From Arthrobacter ipis (GTDB taxonomy: Bacteria > Actinomycetota > Actinomycetes > Actinomycetales > Micrococcaceae), in NCBI RefSeq assembly GCF_014694315.1, contig NZ_JAAOXD010000003.1, positions 1,021,741 through 1,085,740 on the forward strand: a stretch of 64,000 bases of DNA, given 5' to 3'. This document shows, piece by piece, positions 1-8,270 of the stretch. Position 1 is the stretch's first letter. The number at the start of each line of letters is the position of its first letter. Under the pieces are notes generated by a model that made no database searches, was not told the origin of the DNA, and worked only from the letters and a program-made list of their open reading frames with translations. The position numbers and the translations under genes were made by a program.

Positions 1-1136
1 TCACTGCCGGCGTGCGACACCATCGCGGAGTGGTACTTTTCCGCCCCGGCACGCGACTGCCGCCACTGGAAGAAGCAGACCGCATCTGCCCCGTGGGCCA
101 CGTGAGTGAGCGAGTCCCGGGCGAGCGCCCCGGGCTTCTTGGGCGTGTTCACGGGCTGCCAGTTGACGGCGCTGGTGGAGTGCTCCATGAGGAACCAGGG
201 GCTGCCGCCGGCGATGTTGCCGGTCAGGTTCGCGGAGAAGGACAGCTCGTCGTGGTCCTGCGGGCCCGGGACCACGTAGTGGTCATTCGAGACGAAGTCG
301 ACGTCGGCGGCCCAGGCGGCGTAGTCCATTCCCTTCGTCTCCCCCATCACCATGAAATTGGTGGTGACGGGGATGTCCGGGGTGATGCTGTTGAGGATGT
401 CGCGTTCGGCGCGAAGGTAGTCCCGCAGCGAGTCTGAGGAGAAGCGCTTGAAGTCCAGCTGCTGCGTGGGGTTCGGGTACGACGCCGCCTTCCGGGGCGG
501 GAGGATGTGGTTCCAGTCCCCGTAGCGTTGGGACCAGAAGTCGGTCCCCCAGGCGGTGTTCAGCTCCTCAAGGGTGCCGTAGCGGTTCTGCAGCCAGAGG
601 CGGAAGGCGGCCGCGGCGTCGTCGGAATAGTCATAGATGTTGTGGCAGCCGAGTTCGTTGGAAACGTGCCAGGCGCAGACGGCGGGGTGGTCCTTGTACC
701 GCTCCGCCATGGTGCGCACGAGCGCCAGCGCGTGCTCGCGGAAGACCGGGGATGTGGGGCGCCAGTGCTGCCGGCCGCCCGGCCAGAGGGTTTCGCCGTT
801 GTGGGTGACCGGCAGGATTTCCGGGTGTTCGGCGGCCAGCCACGGCGGCGGGGAGGCGGTGGCGGTGGCGAGGTCCACGGCGATGCCATTGGCGTGGAGC
901 AGGTCGATGATGTCGTCGAGCCAGGCAAAGTCCCAAGTGTCCCGCGCGGGCTGGAGCCGGGCCCAGGAGAAGATGGCGAGGGAGACGATGTTGACTCCGG
1001 CCTCCTGCATGAGGCGGACGTCCTCGGCCCAGACCCCGCGGGGCCACTGCTCGGGGTTGTAGTCGGCGCCGAAGGCCAGCCGCTTGGTGTCCGCGGACGG
1101 CCAGCGCAGCCAGCGGTGGTTGGTGGCGAGGGACAT
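1..1136 (-). CDS. GH42 beta-galactosidase, N-terminal 378 residues (runs off the left edge)
   Basis: The enzyme should release terminal beta-galactose from galacto-oligosaccharides in the cytoplasm; no signal peptide is visible at the N-terminus. The reading frame is open from ATG at 1136 to the window edge. The start of the TIM barrel (AFGADYNPEQWP) is typical of GH42. The acid/base glutamate is in WHVSNELGC (about E161) and the nucleophile in FLMEHSTS (about E318). GH42 proteins are usually about 650-700 residues, so roughly 300 are missing outside the window. It is the last visible gene of the importer operon that starts at 4574, as in the Bacillus gan operon. The alternative role, lactose hydrolysis, cannot be excluded. 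Confidence 0.93.
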   Translation of the reverse strand, partial: MSLATNHRWLRWPSADTKRLAFGADYNPEQWPRGVWAEDVRLMQEAGVNIVSLAIFSWARLQPARDTWDFAWLDDIIDLLHANGIAVDLATATASPPPWLAAEHPEILPVTHNGETLWPGGRQHWRPTSPVFREHALALVRTMAERYKDHPAVCAWHVSNELGCHNIYDYSDDAAAAFRLWLQNRYGTLEELNTAWGTDFWSQRYGDWNHILPPRKAASYPNPTQQLDFKRFSSDSLRDYLRAERDILNSITPDIPVTTNFMVMGETKGMDYAAWAADVDFVSNDHYVVPGPQDHDELSFSANLTGNIAGGSPWFLMEHSTSAVNWQPVNTPKKPGALARDSLTHVAHGADAVCFFQWRQSRAGAEKYHSAMVSHAGS

Positions 1137-1233
1137 GGATCTCCTATTTTGGGCGCGGCTGGGGTTGGGCACATTTGGGCGGCAGGGCGAAGCTGGGGTG
1201 GCCGCGTGCTTGATGGCTGTGTGCCGGGATGAC

Positions 1234-1262
1234 GGCGGACGCGCCGGGCTGGCGCGTCCGCC
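1234..1262 (-). other. Intercistronic stem-loop after the solute-binding protein gene
   Basis: A perfect 12-bp inverted repeat (GGCGGACGCGCC and its complement, loop of 5) lies between the binding-protein stop codon and the GH42 start. There is no T-run, so a processing or mRNA-stability role that keeps the binding protein more abundant than the enzyme is more likely than full termination. Confidence 0.6.
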
Positions 1263-1289
1263 GAGGTGGGGCGGTTTAGGTGAGGACTG

Positions 1290-2633
1290 TTACTCCTTGA
1301 CCGTGAAGCCCTGCTCAGTTCCGTACTTGACCGAGGCTTTCTGCCAGGCGGTCAGGCCGTCCTTCAGCTTGGTGCCGGAGACGTAGGCCTGGCCGGCGGT
1401 ATCGTTGAAGATGCTGTTGGCGTAGACCTGGAAGGGCAGGTAGGACCAGCCCGCGGGAACATTCTTCGCTGATTCGGCGAAGATCTTGTTGGCCTTCTGG
1501 CCGCCGAAGTACTTGAACCCGGTGTTCTGGAACTTCTCGGACGCGAGGTCCTTTGAGGTGGCGGGGAACGCCCCACCGTCGATCCGGGTTTGCACGCCTT
1601 CCTCCACATTGGAGTACTTCAGGAAGCCGTAGGCCAGCGCGGCCTGGCTTCCGGCGGCGGGGATGGCCAGGGAGCTGCCGCCGTTTTCGGAGCTGCTGGT
1701 GGCACCCTTTTCCCACTGCGGCAGAGGGGCGACCCGCCATTTGCCGGCCCCGTCGGCGACGCCGGAGACGAGGTTTCCCGGCATCCAGGCGCCGGTGGAC
1801 AGGGTGGCGATGGTTCCGTTGCCGAGGCCCTTGTACCACTCGTCGCTCCAGGAGCTGATGGGGGCCAGGAGGTCCTCGTCGATGAGCTTTTGCCAGGTCT
1901 CGGCGAACTTGGTGGACCCTTCGTCGGAGAAGTTCACCCCGACGTTGGTGCCGTCCACCTGGTAGGGCTTGCCGCCGGCTTGCCAGATCATGCTGGTGGT
2001 GAACCCGGCGTCGCCGGTGTCGTTGGCGATGTAGGCCTTGGGGTCCGCCTTCTTCAGCGCGCGTCCGGCCTCAAGGAATTCATCCCACGTGGTGGGGACT
2101 GCGATGCCGTGCTTGTCGAACAGCTCCTTGTTGTAGAACAGGGCCATGGGGCCCGAGTCCATGGGAAGGCCGTAGACGCCGCCCTGCGCCTGCACCGAGG
2201 ACCACGGACCGGCCGTGAAGGTGCCGTCAAGGTCTGCGGCACCGAACTGGCCAAGGTCTGCCAGTGATTTGCTGAGGGCAAACTGCGGAAGTGCGTAGTA
2301 TTCGATCTGCGCGACGTCCGGCACTCCGGATCCGGCGGAGATCGCGTTCTGCAGGGCGGTGTACTGGTCGTTGCCGGTGCCCGCGTTGACCAGGTTGACG
2401 TCCACGTTGGGGTACTTGGCTTCGAAGCCTTCGGCGACCTTCTTCAGCGACTGGTCCCAGGCCCACACCGTCAGCTTGCCGCCCTTCTGGAGGGCTTGCT
2501 CGACGGCGTCGCTGTTGACCGTTTGCTGCGGCGCCGCGTTGCCGCCGCCTCCGCAGGCGGTGAGCCCCAGGGCGAGCGCGGCGGCGACGGCGGAGCTCTG
2601 CAGCAGGCCGCGGCGGGTCAGGGTCTTGATCAT
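1290..2633 (-). CDS. Sugar ABC transporter solute-binding lipoprotein (GanS/CUT1 type)
   Basis: This 447-residue extracellular binding protein captures an oligosaccharide for the two permeases encoded just upstream. The N-terminus has a twin-arginine (TRRGLLQ) followed by a hydrophobic stretch and a lipobox ending at Cys27 (LGLTAC), so it is a lipoprotein that may use Tat. The body has the SBP_bac_1 pattern: an early LTVWAWDQSLKKVAEGFE segment and the FYNKELFDKHGI / TWDEFLEAGRAL stretch seen in maltose- and galactan-type binding proteins. It is followed by a stem-loop and then GH42, which points to beta-galactoside oligomers as ligand. The ligand is inferred from context. Confidence 0.9.
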   Translation of the reverse strand: MIKTLTRRGLLQSSAVAAALALGLTACGGGGNAAPQQTVNSDAVEQALQKGGKLTVWAWDQSLKKVAEGFEAKYPNVDVNLVNAGTGNDQYTALQNAISAGSGVPDVAQIEYYALPQFALSKSLADLGQFGAADLDGTFTAGPWSSVQAQGGVYGLPMDSGPMALFYNKELFDKHGIAVPTTWDEFLEAGRALKKADPKAYIANDTGDAGFTTSMIWQAGGKPYQVDGTNVGVNFSDEGSTKFAETWQKLIDEDLLAPISSWSDEWYKGLGNGTIATLSTGAWMPGNLVSGVADGAGKWRVAPLPQWEKGATSSSENGGSSLAIPAAGSQAALAYGFLKYSNVEEGVQTRIDGGAFPATSKDLASEKFQNTGFKYFGGQKANKIFAESAKNVPAGWSYLPFQVYANSIFNDTAGQAYVSGTKLKDGLTAWQKASVKYGTEQGFTVKE

Positions 2634-2676
2634 GGTCTTCCTTCTAACTGCGTTGTTGATGAGGATGGACGGGGCG

Positions 2677-3621
2677 TTATTCTTTGACGCTTCCGGCGGA
2701 AAGACCGGACTGCCAGTAGCGCTGGAGCAGCAGGAACGCTGCGATCAGCGGCAGGATGGTGAGCAGGGAACCCGTGATGACGAGGTTGAAGATGGCTTCC
2801 CCGCCGGCGGTGGCGGCCTGCGCGTTCCAGGCGTTCAGGCCCAGGGTGAGGGGGTACCAGTCCGGGTTCTTCAGCATGATCAGCGGCAGGAAGTAGTTGT
2901 TCCAGGTGGCCACCATGGTGAAGAGCAGCACGGTGACGATGCCCGGGGTTAGCAGCGGCAAGCAGACCTGGAAGAACGTGCGGGCCTCGCTGGCGCCGTC
3001 GATCCGGGCGGACTCCATGATTTCGGTGGGTATGGCCTCCGAAGCGAAGGTCCACATGAGGTACAGGCCGAAGGGCGAGATGAGCGAGGGGATGATCACG
3101 GCCCAGGGCGTGTTGGTGAGGCCCATCTGGCTGAACATGAGAAAAGTGGGAACGGCGAGGGCAGTGCCGGGGATGGCCACCGCGCCGATGACGACGGCGA
3201 AAACGGCTTTCCGGCCGGGGAAGTCGAACTTCGCCAGCGCGTAGCCGCCGAGGACGGCCAGGAACGTGGCGCCACCGGCGCCGAGCACGACGTAGAGGAC
3301 CGTGTTGGCGAACCAGCGAAGGAAGATCCCGCCGTCGTACGTTGCTGTCCGGGCGATGTTGTCCCAGAGGGCAAAATCGGCGTCGAACCACAGGCCGAAG
3401 GAGTTGAGGAGGCCGTCCTGGGTTTTTGTGGCGTTGACCAGCAGCCAAAACAGCGGGGCCAGGCTGTAGAGCAGAACGAGGCCCATCAGGAGAGTGAGAG
3501 CCACGCTCCGGCGCGAACGCCGTCCTGTCCGTGGGGACCGCAGACGTGTGGTGCGGAGTTTTGCCGGGGATGAAGTGCCTGTGCCGGCGCTGCGGGGATG
3601 GGAGGCTGTCTGAACGCTCAT
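2677..3621 (-). CDS. Sugar ABC transporter permease, MalG/GanQ type
   Basis: This 314-residue inner-membrane permease pairs with the permease at 3624-4574. The start at 3621 (MSVQTASHPRSAG) is chosen because it follows the upstream stop codon by 2 nt, and the hydrophobic part begins soon after (LTLLMGLVLLYSLAPLFWLL). A longer open frame upstream is only the shadow of the neighbouring permease. The cytoplasmic EAA-like loop reads ESARIDGASEARTFFQV, the ATPase contact of CUT1 systems. No ATPase gene is in the operon, so a shared MsmK/MsiK-type ATPase elsewhere is expected. Confidence 0.92.
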   Translation of the reverse strand: MSVQTASHPRSAGTGTSSPAKLRTTRLRSPRTGRRSRRSVALTLLMGLVLLYSLAPLFWLLVNATKTQDGLLNSFGLWFDADFALWDNIARTATYDGGIFLRWFANTVLYVVLGAGGATFLAVLGGYALAKFDFPGRKAVFAVVIGAVAIPGTALAVPTFLMFSQMGLTNTPWAVIIPSLISPFGLYLMWTFASEAIPTEIMESARIDGASEARTFFQVCLPLLTPGIVTVLLFTMVATWNNYFLPLIMLKNPDWYPLTLGLNAWNAQAATAGGEAIFNLVITGSLLTILPLIAAFLLLQRYWQSGLSAGSVKE

Positions 3622-3623
3622 GG

Positions 3624-4574
3624 TCAGCGCTCCTTTCGCATGCCGCGGACCTGGACGGCATAGGCAATGGCCATGGTGATCAGCCCCATGATGATCGCCA
3701 CCGTGGCGGAGTAGTTGTACTGCTGCCCGGAGAACGACAGGGAGAAGGCGTACAGGTTGGGCGTGAAGTAGGTCGAGATGGTGTTGGGTGAGAGGCTCTT
3801 GAGGATGCTGGGCTCGTTGAAGAGCTGGAAACTGCCGATCACGGAGAAGATGCTGGCCACCACAACGGCGCCGCGGATGGCCGGCAGCTTGATGGCGGTG
3901 ATGACCCTCAGCTGGCCGGCGCCGTCGATCTCGGCCGCCTCGTAGAGGGACTTGGGGATGACGGTCAGCGCGGAGTAGAAGATCAGCATGTTGTAGCCGA
4001 TGAATTCCCAGGTAACGATGTTTCCGATGGAGGCCAGCACCAGTTCCGAGGAGAGCGGGCTGGGCAGGTTGAGGCCGAAGGCCTGGTTGATGTTGCCCAC
4101 CAGGCCGAAGCGGGTGCCGTACATGAAGCCCCACATGAGCGTGGCGACGACGGCCGGCACGGCATAGGGAAGGAAGATCGAGATCCGGAAGAACGACCTT
4201 CCGTAGAGCCGGCCGCTGTCCAGGGCGAGTGCTACAACGAGGGCGATGAACAGCATGACCGGCACCTGGACTGCCAGGAACAGGGAAACCCGTCCCAGCG
4301 CGGACCAGAACTGCGCGTCGCCCAGGGCCCGGGCGTAGTTGTCCAGGCCCACGAACGCGGTGCCGCCGATGAGCTGGTTACGGAAGACGCTCAGGTAGAT
4401 GGAGTAGGCAATCGGGGCCAGGAAAACCAGGGCGAACACGGCCATGAACGGGCCGATGAACCACCAGCCGGCCCAGGAACGGCGGCTGGCGCGGCGGCTT
4501 GCACTGCGGGCTGTCCGGCCAGCCGGCGTAGCCTCTCCGGCTCGCGCCGCGACGTGCGGGGACGTCATTGTCAT
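3624..4574 (-). CDS. Sugar ABC transporter permease, MalF/GanP type
   Basis: First gene of the importer operon, 316 residues. The ATG at 4574 follows an AGAGGA ribosome-binding site; the longer open frame reaching 5318 crosses the divergent regulator and is not real. After a basic N-terminal tail (ARSASRRASRRSWAG) come six or so membrane segments, and the EAA loop is EAAEIDGAGQLRVITA. Its stop is 2 nt before the next permease start, so the two are translationally close. Its promoter region carries two palindromic operators of the divergent LacI regulator. Confidence 0.92.
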   Translation of the reverse strand: MTMTSPHVAARAGEATPAGRTARSASRRASRRSWAGWWFIGPFMAVFALVFLAPIAYSIYLSVFRNQLIGGTAFVGLDNYARALGDAQFWSALGRVSLFLAVQVPVMLFIALVVALALDSGRLYGRSFFRISIFLPYAVPAVVATLMWGFMYGTRFGLVGNINQAFGLNLPSPLSSELVLASIGNIVTWEFIGYNMLIFYSALTVIPKSLYEAAEIDGAGQLRVITAIKLPAIRGAVVVASIFSVIGSFQLFNEPSILKSLSPNTISTYFTPNLYAFSLSFSGQQYNYSATVAIIMGLITMAIAYAVQVRGMRKER

Positions 4575-4595
4575 GAAAGGTCCTCTGTAGGGCTG

Positions 4596-4614
4596 CGTCA
4601 CCCGGCGGGTGACG
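4596..4614. promoter_or_regulatory. 19-bp perfect palindrome in the importer leader
   Basis: CGTCACCCGGCGGGTGACG has 9-bp arms with one central base. The loop is too short for an RNA hairpin, so a protein-binding site is more plausible. It lies 21 bp upstream of the permease start and is unlike the two LacI-type sites next to it. Confidence 0.4.
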
Positions 4615-4624
4615 AAAGGTGTTC

Positions 4625-4638
4625 TGTTTGCGTAAACA
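4625..4638. promoter_or_regulatory. LacI-type operator, galactan locus (site 1)
   Basis: TGTTTGCGTAAACA is a 14-bp palindrome with one mismatched pair. It sits between the divergent importer and regulator genes. LacI-family operators are usually palindromes with a central CG, as here. Confidence 0.7.
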
Positions 4639-4658
4639 TGAATGTGAGCTTTTGTTAG

Positions 4659-4672
4659 TGTTTGCGCAAACA
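4659..4672. promoter_or_regulatory. LacI-type operator, galactan locus (site 2)
   Basis: TGTTTGCGCAAACA is a perfect 14-bp palindrome, 34 bp centre-to-centre from site 1 and 20 bp before the regulator's likely ATG. Two sites at this spacing could allow looping or joint repression of both directions. Confidence 0.72.
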
Positions 4673-4691
4673 TGATTGGTACGATGGTGAC

Positions 4692-5774
4692 ATGGAGCAC
4701 GAACCCGGTCAACCCCCGGTCCACAATCTGTCCGCTGCACAGGGCGCGGCAGGCGCCGCACTTCGGCGCAAGCCGCAGGTGTCCATGGCTGACGTCGCCA
4801 AGCTTGCCGGCGTCTCCTCCCAAACCGTTTCCCGCGTGTCCAACGGGAGCCCCGACGTCATAGAAAGCACGCGGCGCCAGGTCATTGCGGCGATGAACGA
4901 GCTCGGGTACCGGCCGAACAGCGCAGCCCGGGCGCTCAAGCGGGGCAGCTTCCGGACCATCGGCGTGATCACCTTCTCGCTCTCTTCGCTCGGCAACATG
5001 CGCACCTTGGAGGCCATCGCGCTGAACGCTGCCCGGCAGGACTTCGCCATCACCCTGATCCCGGTTACAGCTCCAACCCAGGCCGGGATCCAGGGCGCGT
5101 TCACCCGCATGGGCGAACTCGCCGTCGACGCCGTGATCGCCATCATGGAGGTCCACCTTCTGGATGCAGCGACGGTTACCCTGCCACCGGGAGTGAAGGT
5201 CGTCGTCGTCGATTCCGATGCCGGCGAGCAGTACAGCGTGGTGGACACCGACCAGGCCGACGGCGCCCGGAAGGCCGTCCGCCACCTTTTGGATCTGGGC
5301 CACGAGACGGTCTGGCACGTCGCAGGCCCCGAAGAATCCTTCGCCGCCGAACGGCGCGCCGCCGCCTGGCGCAGCACCCTTACCGCCGCAGGCAAAACAG
5401 TGCCGCCGGTACTCCGGGGCGACTGGTCAGCCGACTCCGGCTACGCAGCGGGCCTCCGGCTCGCCGACGAACGGGACTGCACAGCGGTGTTCGCGGCGAA
5501 CGACCACATGGCTCTGGGCCTCCTGCGGGCCTTCCGGGAAAAGGGAAAATCAGTTCCCGAGGACATCAGCCTGGTCGGGTTCGACGACGTCCCCGAAGCC
5601 TCCTCCTATGCTCCCCCGCTGACCACGGTCCACCAGAACTTCGCCGACGTCGGCAACCGGTGCGTGGACAACGTCCTGCAGCAGATCCGCACCAACACCA
5701 CCGAACCCGGCGTCATCCTGGTGCCCACCGAGCTCGTGATCCGCGCAAGCACCGCGGCGCCGAAGGCGACATAG
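4692..5774 (+). CDS. LacI-family transcriptional regulator of the galactan locus
   Basis: A 360-residue repressor with an N-terminal helix-turn-helix (MADVAKLAGVSSQTVSRVSN, about residues 32-51), hinge (NSAARALKRG) and a periplasmic-binding-like sensor domain ending FDDVPEASSYAPPLTTV. ATG 4692 is preferred; an in-frame TTG at 4662 lies inside an operator and is less likely. The hinge-proximal position that is usually Leu (VSRVLNG) is Ser here. It is transcribed divergently from the importer, with two TGTTTGCG(C/T)AAACA sites between, so it probably represses both the importer/GH42 operon and itself. The inducer is presumably a galactoside, which is inference. Confidence 0.9.
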   Translation: MEHEPGQPPVHNLSAAQGAAGAALRRKPQVSMADVAKLAGVSSQTVSRVSNGSPDVIESTRRQVIAAMNELGYRPNSAARALKRGSFRTIGVITFSLSSLGNMRTLEAIALNAARQDFAITLIPVTAPTQAGIQGAFTRMGELAVDAVIAIMEVHLLDAATVTLPPGVKVVVVDSDAGEQYSVVDTDQADGARKAVRHLLDLGHETVWHVAGPEESFAAERRAAAWRSTLTAAGKTVPPVLRGDWSADSGYAAGLRLADERDCTAVFAANDHMALGLLRAFREKGKSVPEDISLVGFDDVPEASSYAPPLTTVHQNFADVGNRCVDNVLQQIRTNTTEPGVILVPTELVIRASTAAPKAT

Positions 5775-5826
5775 CTCACATTCGCGCAGGCAACGGTTGC
5801 CTCGCGGGCACAGTCGGAGGATGATG

Positions 5827-5854
5827 GTTAGAGAAGCTAATTAGCGTTGCTAAC
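5827..5854. promoter_or_regulatory. MarR operator (28-bp near-palindrome)
   Basis: Two 14-bp halves, GTTAGAGAAGCTAA and TTAGCGTTGCTAAC, are reverse complements apart from a few central bases. The element lies 33 bp upstream of the MarR gene, a standard position for MarR autoregulation of a regulator-exporter operon. Confidence 0.7.
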
Positions 5855-5887
5855 TATCACCCTGACCAACAGGAGCGCACTTCCTCA

Positions 5888-6349
5888 ATGCCTGCGACCG
5901 AAGCGGCACACCAAGAAACCCCACAATCCATCAGGCCGGACATCCTGGCGATCGACCTGCGGACCGCCGTGATGCGGACCTCCCGCCGGCTCCGGGTCGA
6001 AGCGACCGGCGACATCATCACGCCTGGCCAGTACACGGTGCTGGCCCAACTCCACAGCGACGGCCCGCGCACACCCCGCGAACTGGCGGCTCGGGAGCAT
6101 GTGCAGGCGCCTTCGATGACAAGGATCGTGAACGCCCTTGCCGAGCAGGGGTTTGTGTCCCGGTCATCGCATCCGGAGGATGGCCGCCAAATTCAGGTAG
6201 GCATCACGCCTGCCGGCGTGGACGTCCTGGAAGAGGCGCGGGAACAGCGGACGGCTTGGCTGGCCCAGCGGGTCGCCGGCCTGAGCGCGGAGGACCGGCT
6301 CACCCTGAGCCGCGCCGCGCACATCATGCAGGAAATGAGCGGCCGATGA
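5888..6349 (+). CDS. MarR-family transcriptional regulator
   Basis: A 153-residue winged-helix regulator. The DNA-binding part runs from ITPGQYTVLAQL through TPRELAAREHVQAPSMTRIVNALAEQG to the wing SRSSHPEDGRQIQVGITPAG, with dimerisation helices at both ends. AGGAGC lies 11 nt before the ATG. The stop overlaps the exporter start as ATGA, so the two genes form one operon. A 28-bp near-palindrome upstream fits autorepression. The ligand is likely a small phenolic or drug-like compound exported by the partner, by family analogy only. Confidence 0.92.
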   Translation: MPATEAAHQETPQSIRPDILAIDLRTAVMRTSRRLRVEATGDIITPGQYTVLAQLHSDGPRTPRELAAREHVQAPSMTRIVNALAEQGFVSRSSHPEDGRQIQVGITPAGVDVLEEAREQRTAWLAQRVAGLSAEDRLTLSRAAHIMQEMSGR

Positions 6350-7647
6350 GCGCCACCTTCCGGGCACTGCAGAACCCCAACTACCGGTTGTGGGCGGGCG
6401 GCGCCCTCGTGTCCAACATCGGCACCTGGATGCAGAGGGTGGCACAGGACTGGCTGGTCCTGACCGTCCTCACGGACCATTCCGGAACCGCGGTCGGCAT
6501 CACCACGGCCCTGCAGTTCCTTCCCATGCTGCTGCTTGGCCCCTACGCAGGAGTGCTCGCAGACCGGCACAGGAAGCGCGTGATTCTGCTGTGGACGCAG
6601 TCGGCAATGGGGCTGTGCGGGCTGGTCGTCGGCCTCCTGGTGGTGACCGGCGCCGCGCAGCTGTGGCAGGTGTACGCAGCCGCCCTCTGCCTTGGGCTGG
6701 CCAGCGCCATTGACGGGCCGGCACGCCAGTCTTTCGTCTCCGAACTCGTGGGACAGGACCATATTGCCAATGCGGTGTCCCTCAACTCCGCCTCTTTCAA
6801 CACTGCCCGGCTCACAGGTCCGGCGATCGCAGGAGTGCTCATTGCCTGGGTCGGCACCGGCCCCGTTTTCCTGCTCAACGCGGCCAGCTTCGCCGCGGTC
6901 CTGGTCTCGCTGGCCCGGATCCGCGCATCGGAGCTGGTCCCGGCCGCGCCGGCGGTCCGCAGCAAACACCAGGTTGCCGAGGGACTGGGCTATGTCCGCC
7001 GCCGTCCAGATCTGGTGCTGATCCTCGTTCTGGTGGGCATCCTCGGGGCCTTCGGCATGAACTTCCCCATCACCAACGCCCTGATGGCCACGGCGGAATT
7101 CGGAATGGGGCCGGGTGAATTCGGGCTCCTGGGCTCCATCATGGCTGTCGGGACACTGGCCGGAGCGCTGCTCGCAGCACGCAGGTCCCGGCCCCGGCTG
7201 CGTTTCCTGCTCGGCGGAGCGCTGGGGCTGGGCTTCTTTACCCTGATCGGCAGCGTCTCGCCGTCGTTCTGGCTGTATGCCGCCATCCTGGTGCCGGTCG
7301 GACTCGCGTCGATCACCTTCCTTAACAGCTGCAATACCAGCATCCAGCTATCAGTGGAGCCACAGTTCCGGGGACGGGTGCTTGCCCTTTATCTGGCAAC
7401 CCTGCAAGGCGGGACCGCATTGGGGGCCCCGTTCATGGGCTGGCTTGGCAGCACCTTCGGCGCGCGTTGGTCGGTGGCCGCCGGCGGCGCTGTCGTCCTG
7501 CTGACCGGGTTGCTCGCAGTGATCGTGGTGGTCCGGAGCAGCCGGCTGACTCTGCGGCAGCAGCTGCTCGCCTCCTTCCCAAGGAGGCGGGCGCCTCAGG
7601 GGAGCGCCGTCGTCAGCCCTTCCCCGGGAGGGCGTACTCCAAGATGA
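6346..7647 (+). CDS. MFS exporter (EntS/MFS_3-like)
   Basis: A 433-residue inner-membrane transporter of the major facilitator superfamily. It starts SATFRALQNPNYRLWAGG with NIGTWMQRVAQDWLV in the first helix pair, the hallmark of the EntS-like MFS_3 group. The loop 2-3 motif is GVLADRHRKRVIL. ATG 6346 overlaps the MarR stop. The gene runs tail-to-tail into the next one, with a 35-bp overlap. The role is likely efflux of a toxic compound sensed by the MarR protein; the substrate cannot be read from sequence. Confidence 0.92.
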   Translation: MSATFRALQNPNYRLWAGGALVSNIGTWMQRVAQDWLVLTVLTDHSGTAVGITTALQFLPMLLLGPYAGVLADRHRKRVILLWTQSAMGLCGLVVGLLVVTGAAQLWQVYAAALCLGLASAIDGPARQSFVSELVGQDHIANAVSLNSASFNTARLTGPAIAGVLIAWVGTGPVFLLNAASFAAVLVSLARIRASELVPAAPAVRSKHQVAEGLGYVRRRPDLVLILVLVGILGAFGMNFPITNALMATAEFGMGPGEFGLLGSIMAVGTLAGALLAARRSRPRLRFLLGGALGLGFFTLIGSVSPSFWLYAAILVPVGLASITFLNSCNTSIQLSVEPQFRGRVLALYLATLQGGTALGAPFMGWLGSTFGARWSVAAGGAVVLLTGLLAVIVVVRSSRLTLRQQLLASFPRRRAPQGSAVVSPSPGGRTPR

Positions 7648-8146
7648 AGTCGCTCTCCACTGAGTCGCCGAGGTTGAATGACTTCGTCCCCACCTTGGTG
7701 AAGCCTGACTTCTCATAGAAACGGATGGCTTTGGCGTTCTGGCTGTTGACCCCCAGCCAGACGCTTGCCGCTCCCTGCTCCGCGGCCCACTCCAAAGAGG
7801 CCCGCATAAGCGTGGAGGCTGCGCCCCTTCCATGGTGGTCTGGGTGCACGTAGCACTTGCTCAGTTCAACGGACGGCTGCGCACCCAGGGCGCGGAGCAC
7901 GTCGGGGTCCGTTGATTGCCGGTCGACCAGCAGGGTGTACCCGTCAAGCCGGCCGCCTTCCTCAATCACCAGGATGGCGATCTTGCTGTCGGCGAGGTAC
8001 TCCGCGAATTTGTCCTCACTGAGCGTCCGCTTGAGGTGGAGCCGGATGTCCTCCGGAGAGGATCCCGGCGGGCAAGCGAGCGGGAAAGTGGCCGCTGCCA
8101 AGTCAGCCAGGGCTGCGGCGTCGCCGGCAACGGCCTTCCGAATCAT
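7613..8146 (-). CDS. GNAT-family N-acetyltransferase
   Basis: A 177-residue acetyl-CoA-dependent transferase. The core shows the acetyl-CoA loop HPDHHGRGAASTLMRASLEWA (Q/R-x-x-G-x-G/A type), preceded by the ELSKCYV strand and followed by LGVNSQNAKAIRFYEKSGF, a standard GNAT end. The N-terminus (MIRKAVAGDAAALADLAAATFP) is also typical. It is transcribed towards the MFS gene and overlaps its end. The acceptor is unknown; RimI-like protein acetylation or small-amine acetylation are both possible. Confidence 0.9.
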   Translation of the reverse strand: MIRKAVAGDAAALADLAAATFPLACPPGSSPEDIRLHLKRTLSEDKFAEYLADSKIAILVIEEGGRLDGYTLLVDRQSTDPDVLRALGAQPSVELSKCYVHPDHHGRGAASTLMRASLEWAAEQGAASVWLGVNSQNAKAIRFYEKSGFTKVGTKSFNLGDSVESDFILEYALPGKG

Positions 8147-8230
8147 TTAGAACTCCAGGGTGTCGGAGCGGGCAGGAATCATTAGAAGGATTCTAGGCCT
8201 CCGGCCCATTCTCGTCCGCGTCAACTTTCA

Positions 8231-8270
8231 TTGACGCCCTCCATGCCGTCAACTAAAGTTGACGGCATGG
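8231..8270 (+). promoter_or_regulatory. Promoter with 30-bp palindrome overlapping the start codon
   Basis: TTGACG (8231-8236), 17 bp, then TAAAGT (8254-8259) predict transcription starting at or next to the ATG at 8267, which would give a leaderless mRNA. A palindrome with perfect 14-bp arms (CCATGCCGTCAACT and its complement, 8241-8270, centre AA) covers the -10 box, start site and ATG. Its core is GTCAACT-AA-AGTTGAC. A related GTCAAC motif lies just upstream at 8220. Binding of the encoded HTH protein here would shut off its own gene. Confidence 0.6.
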
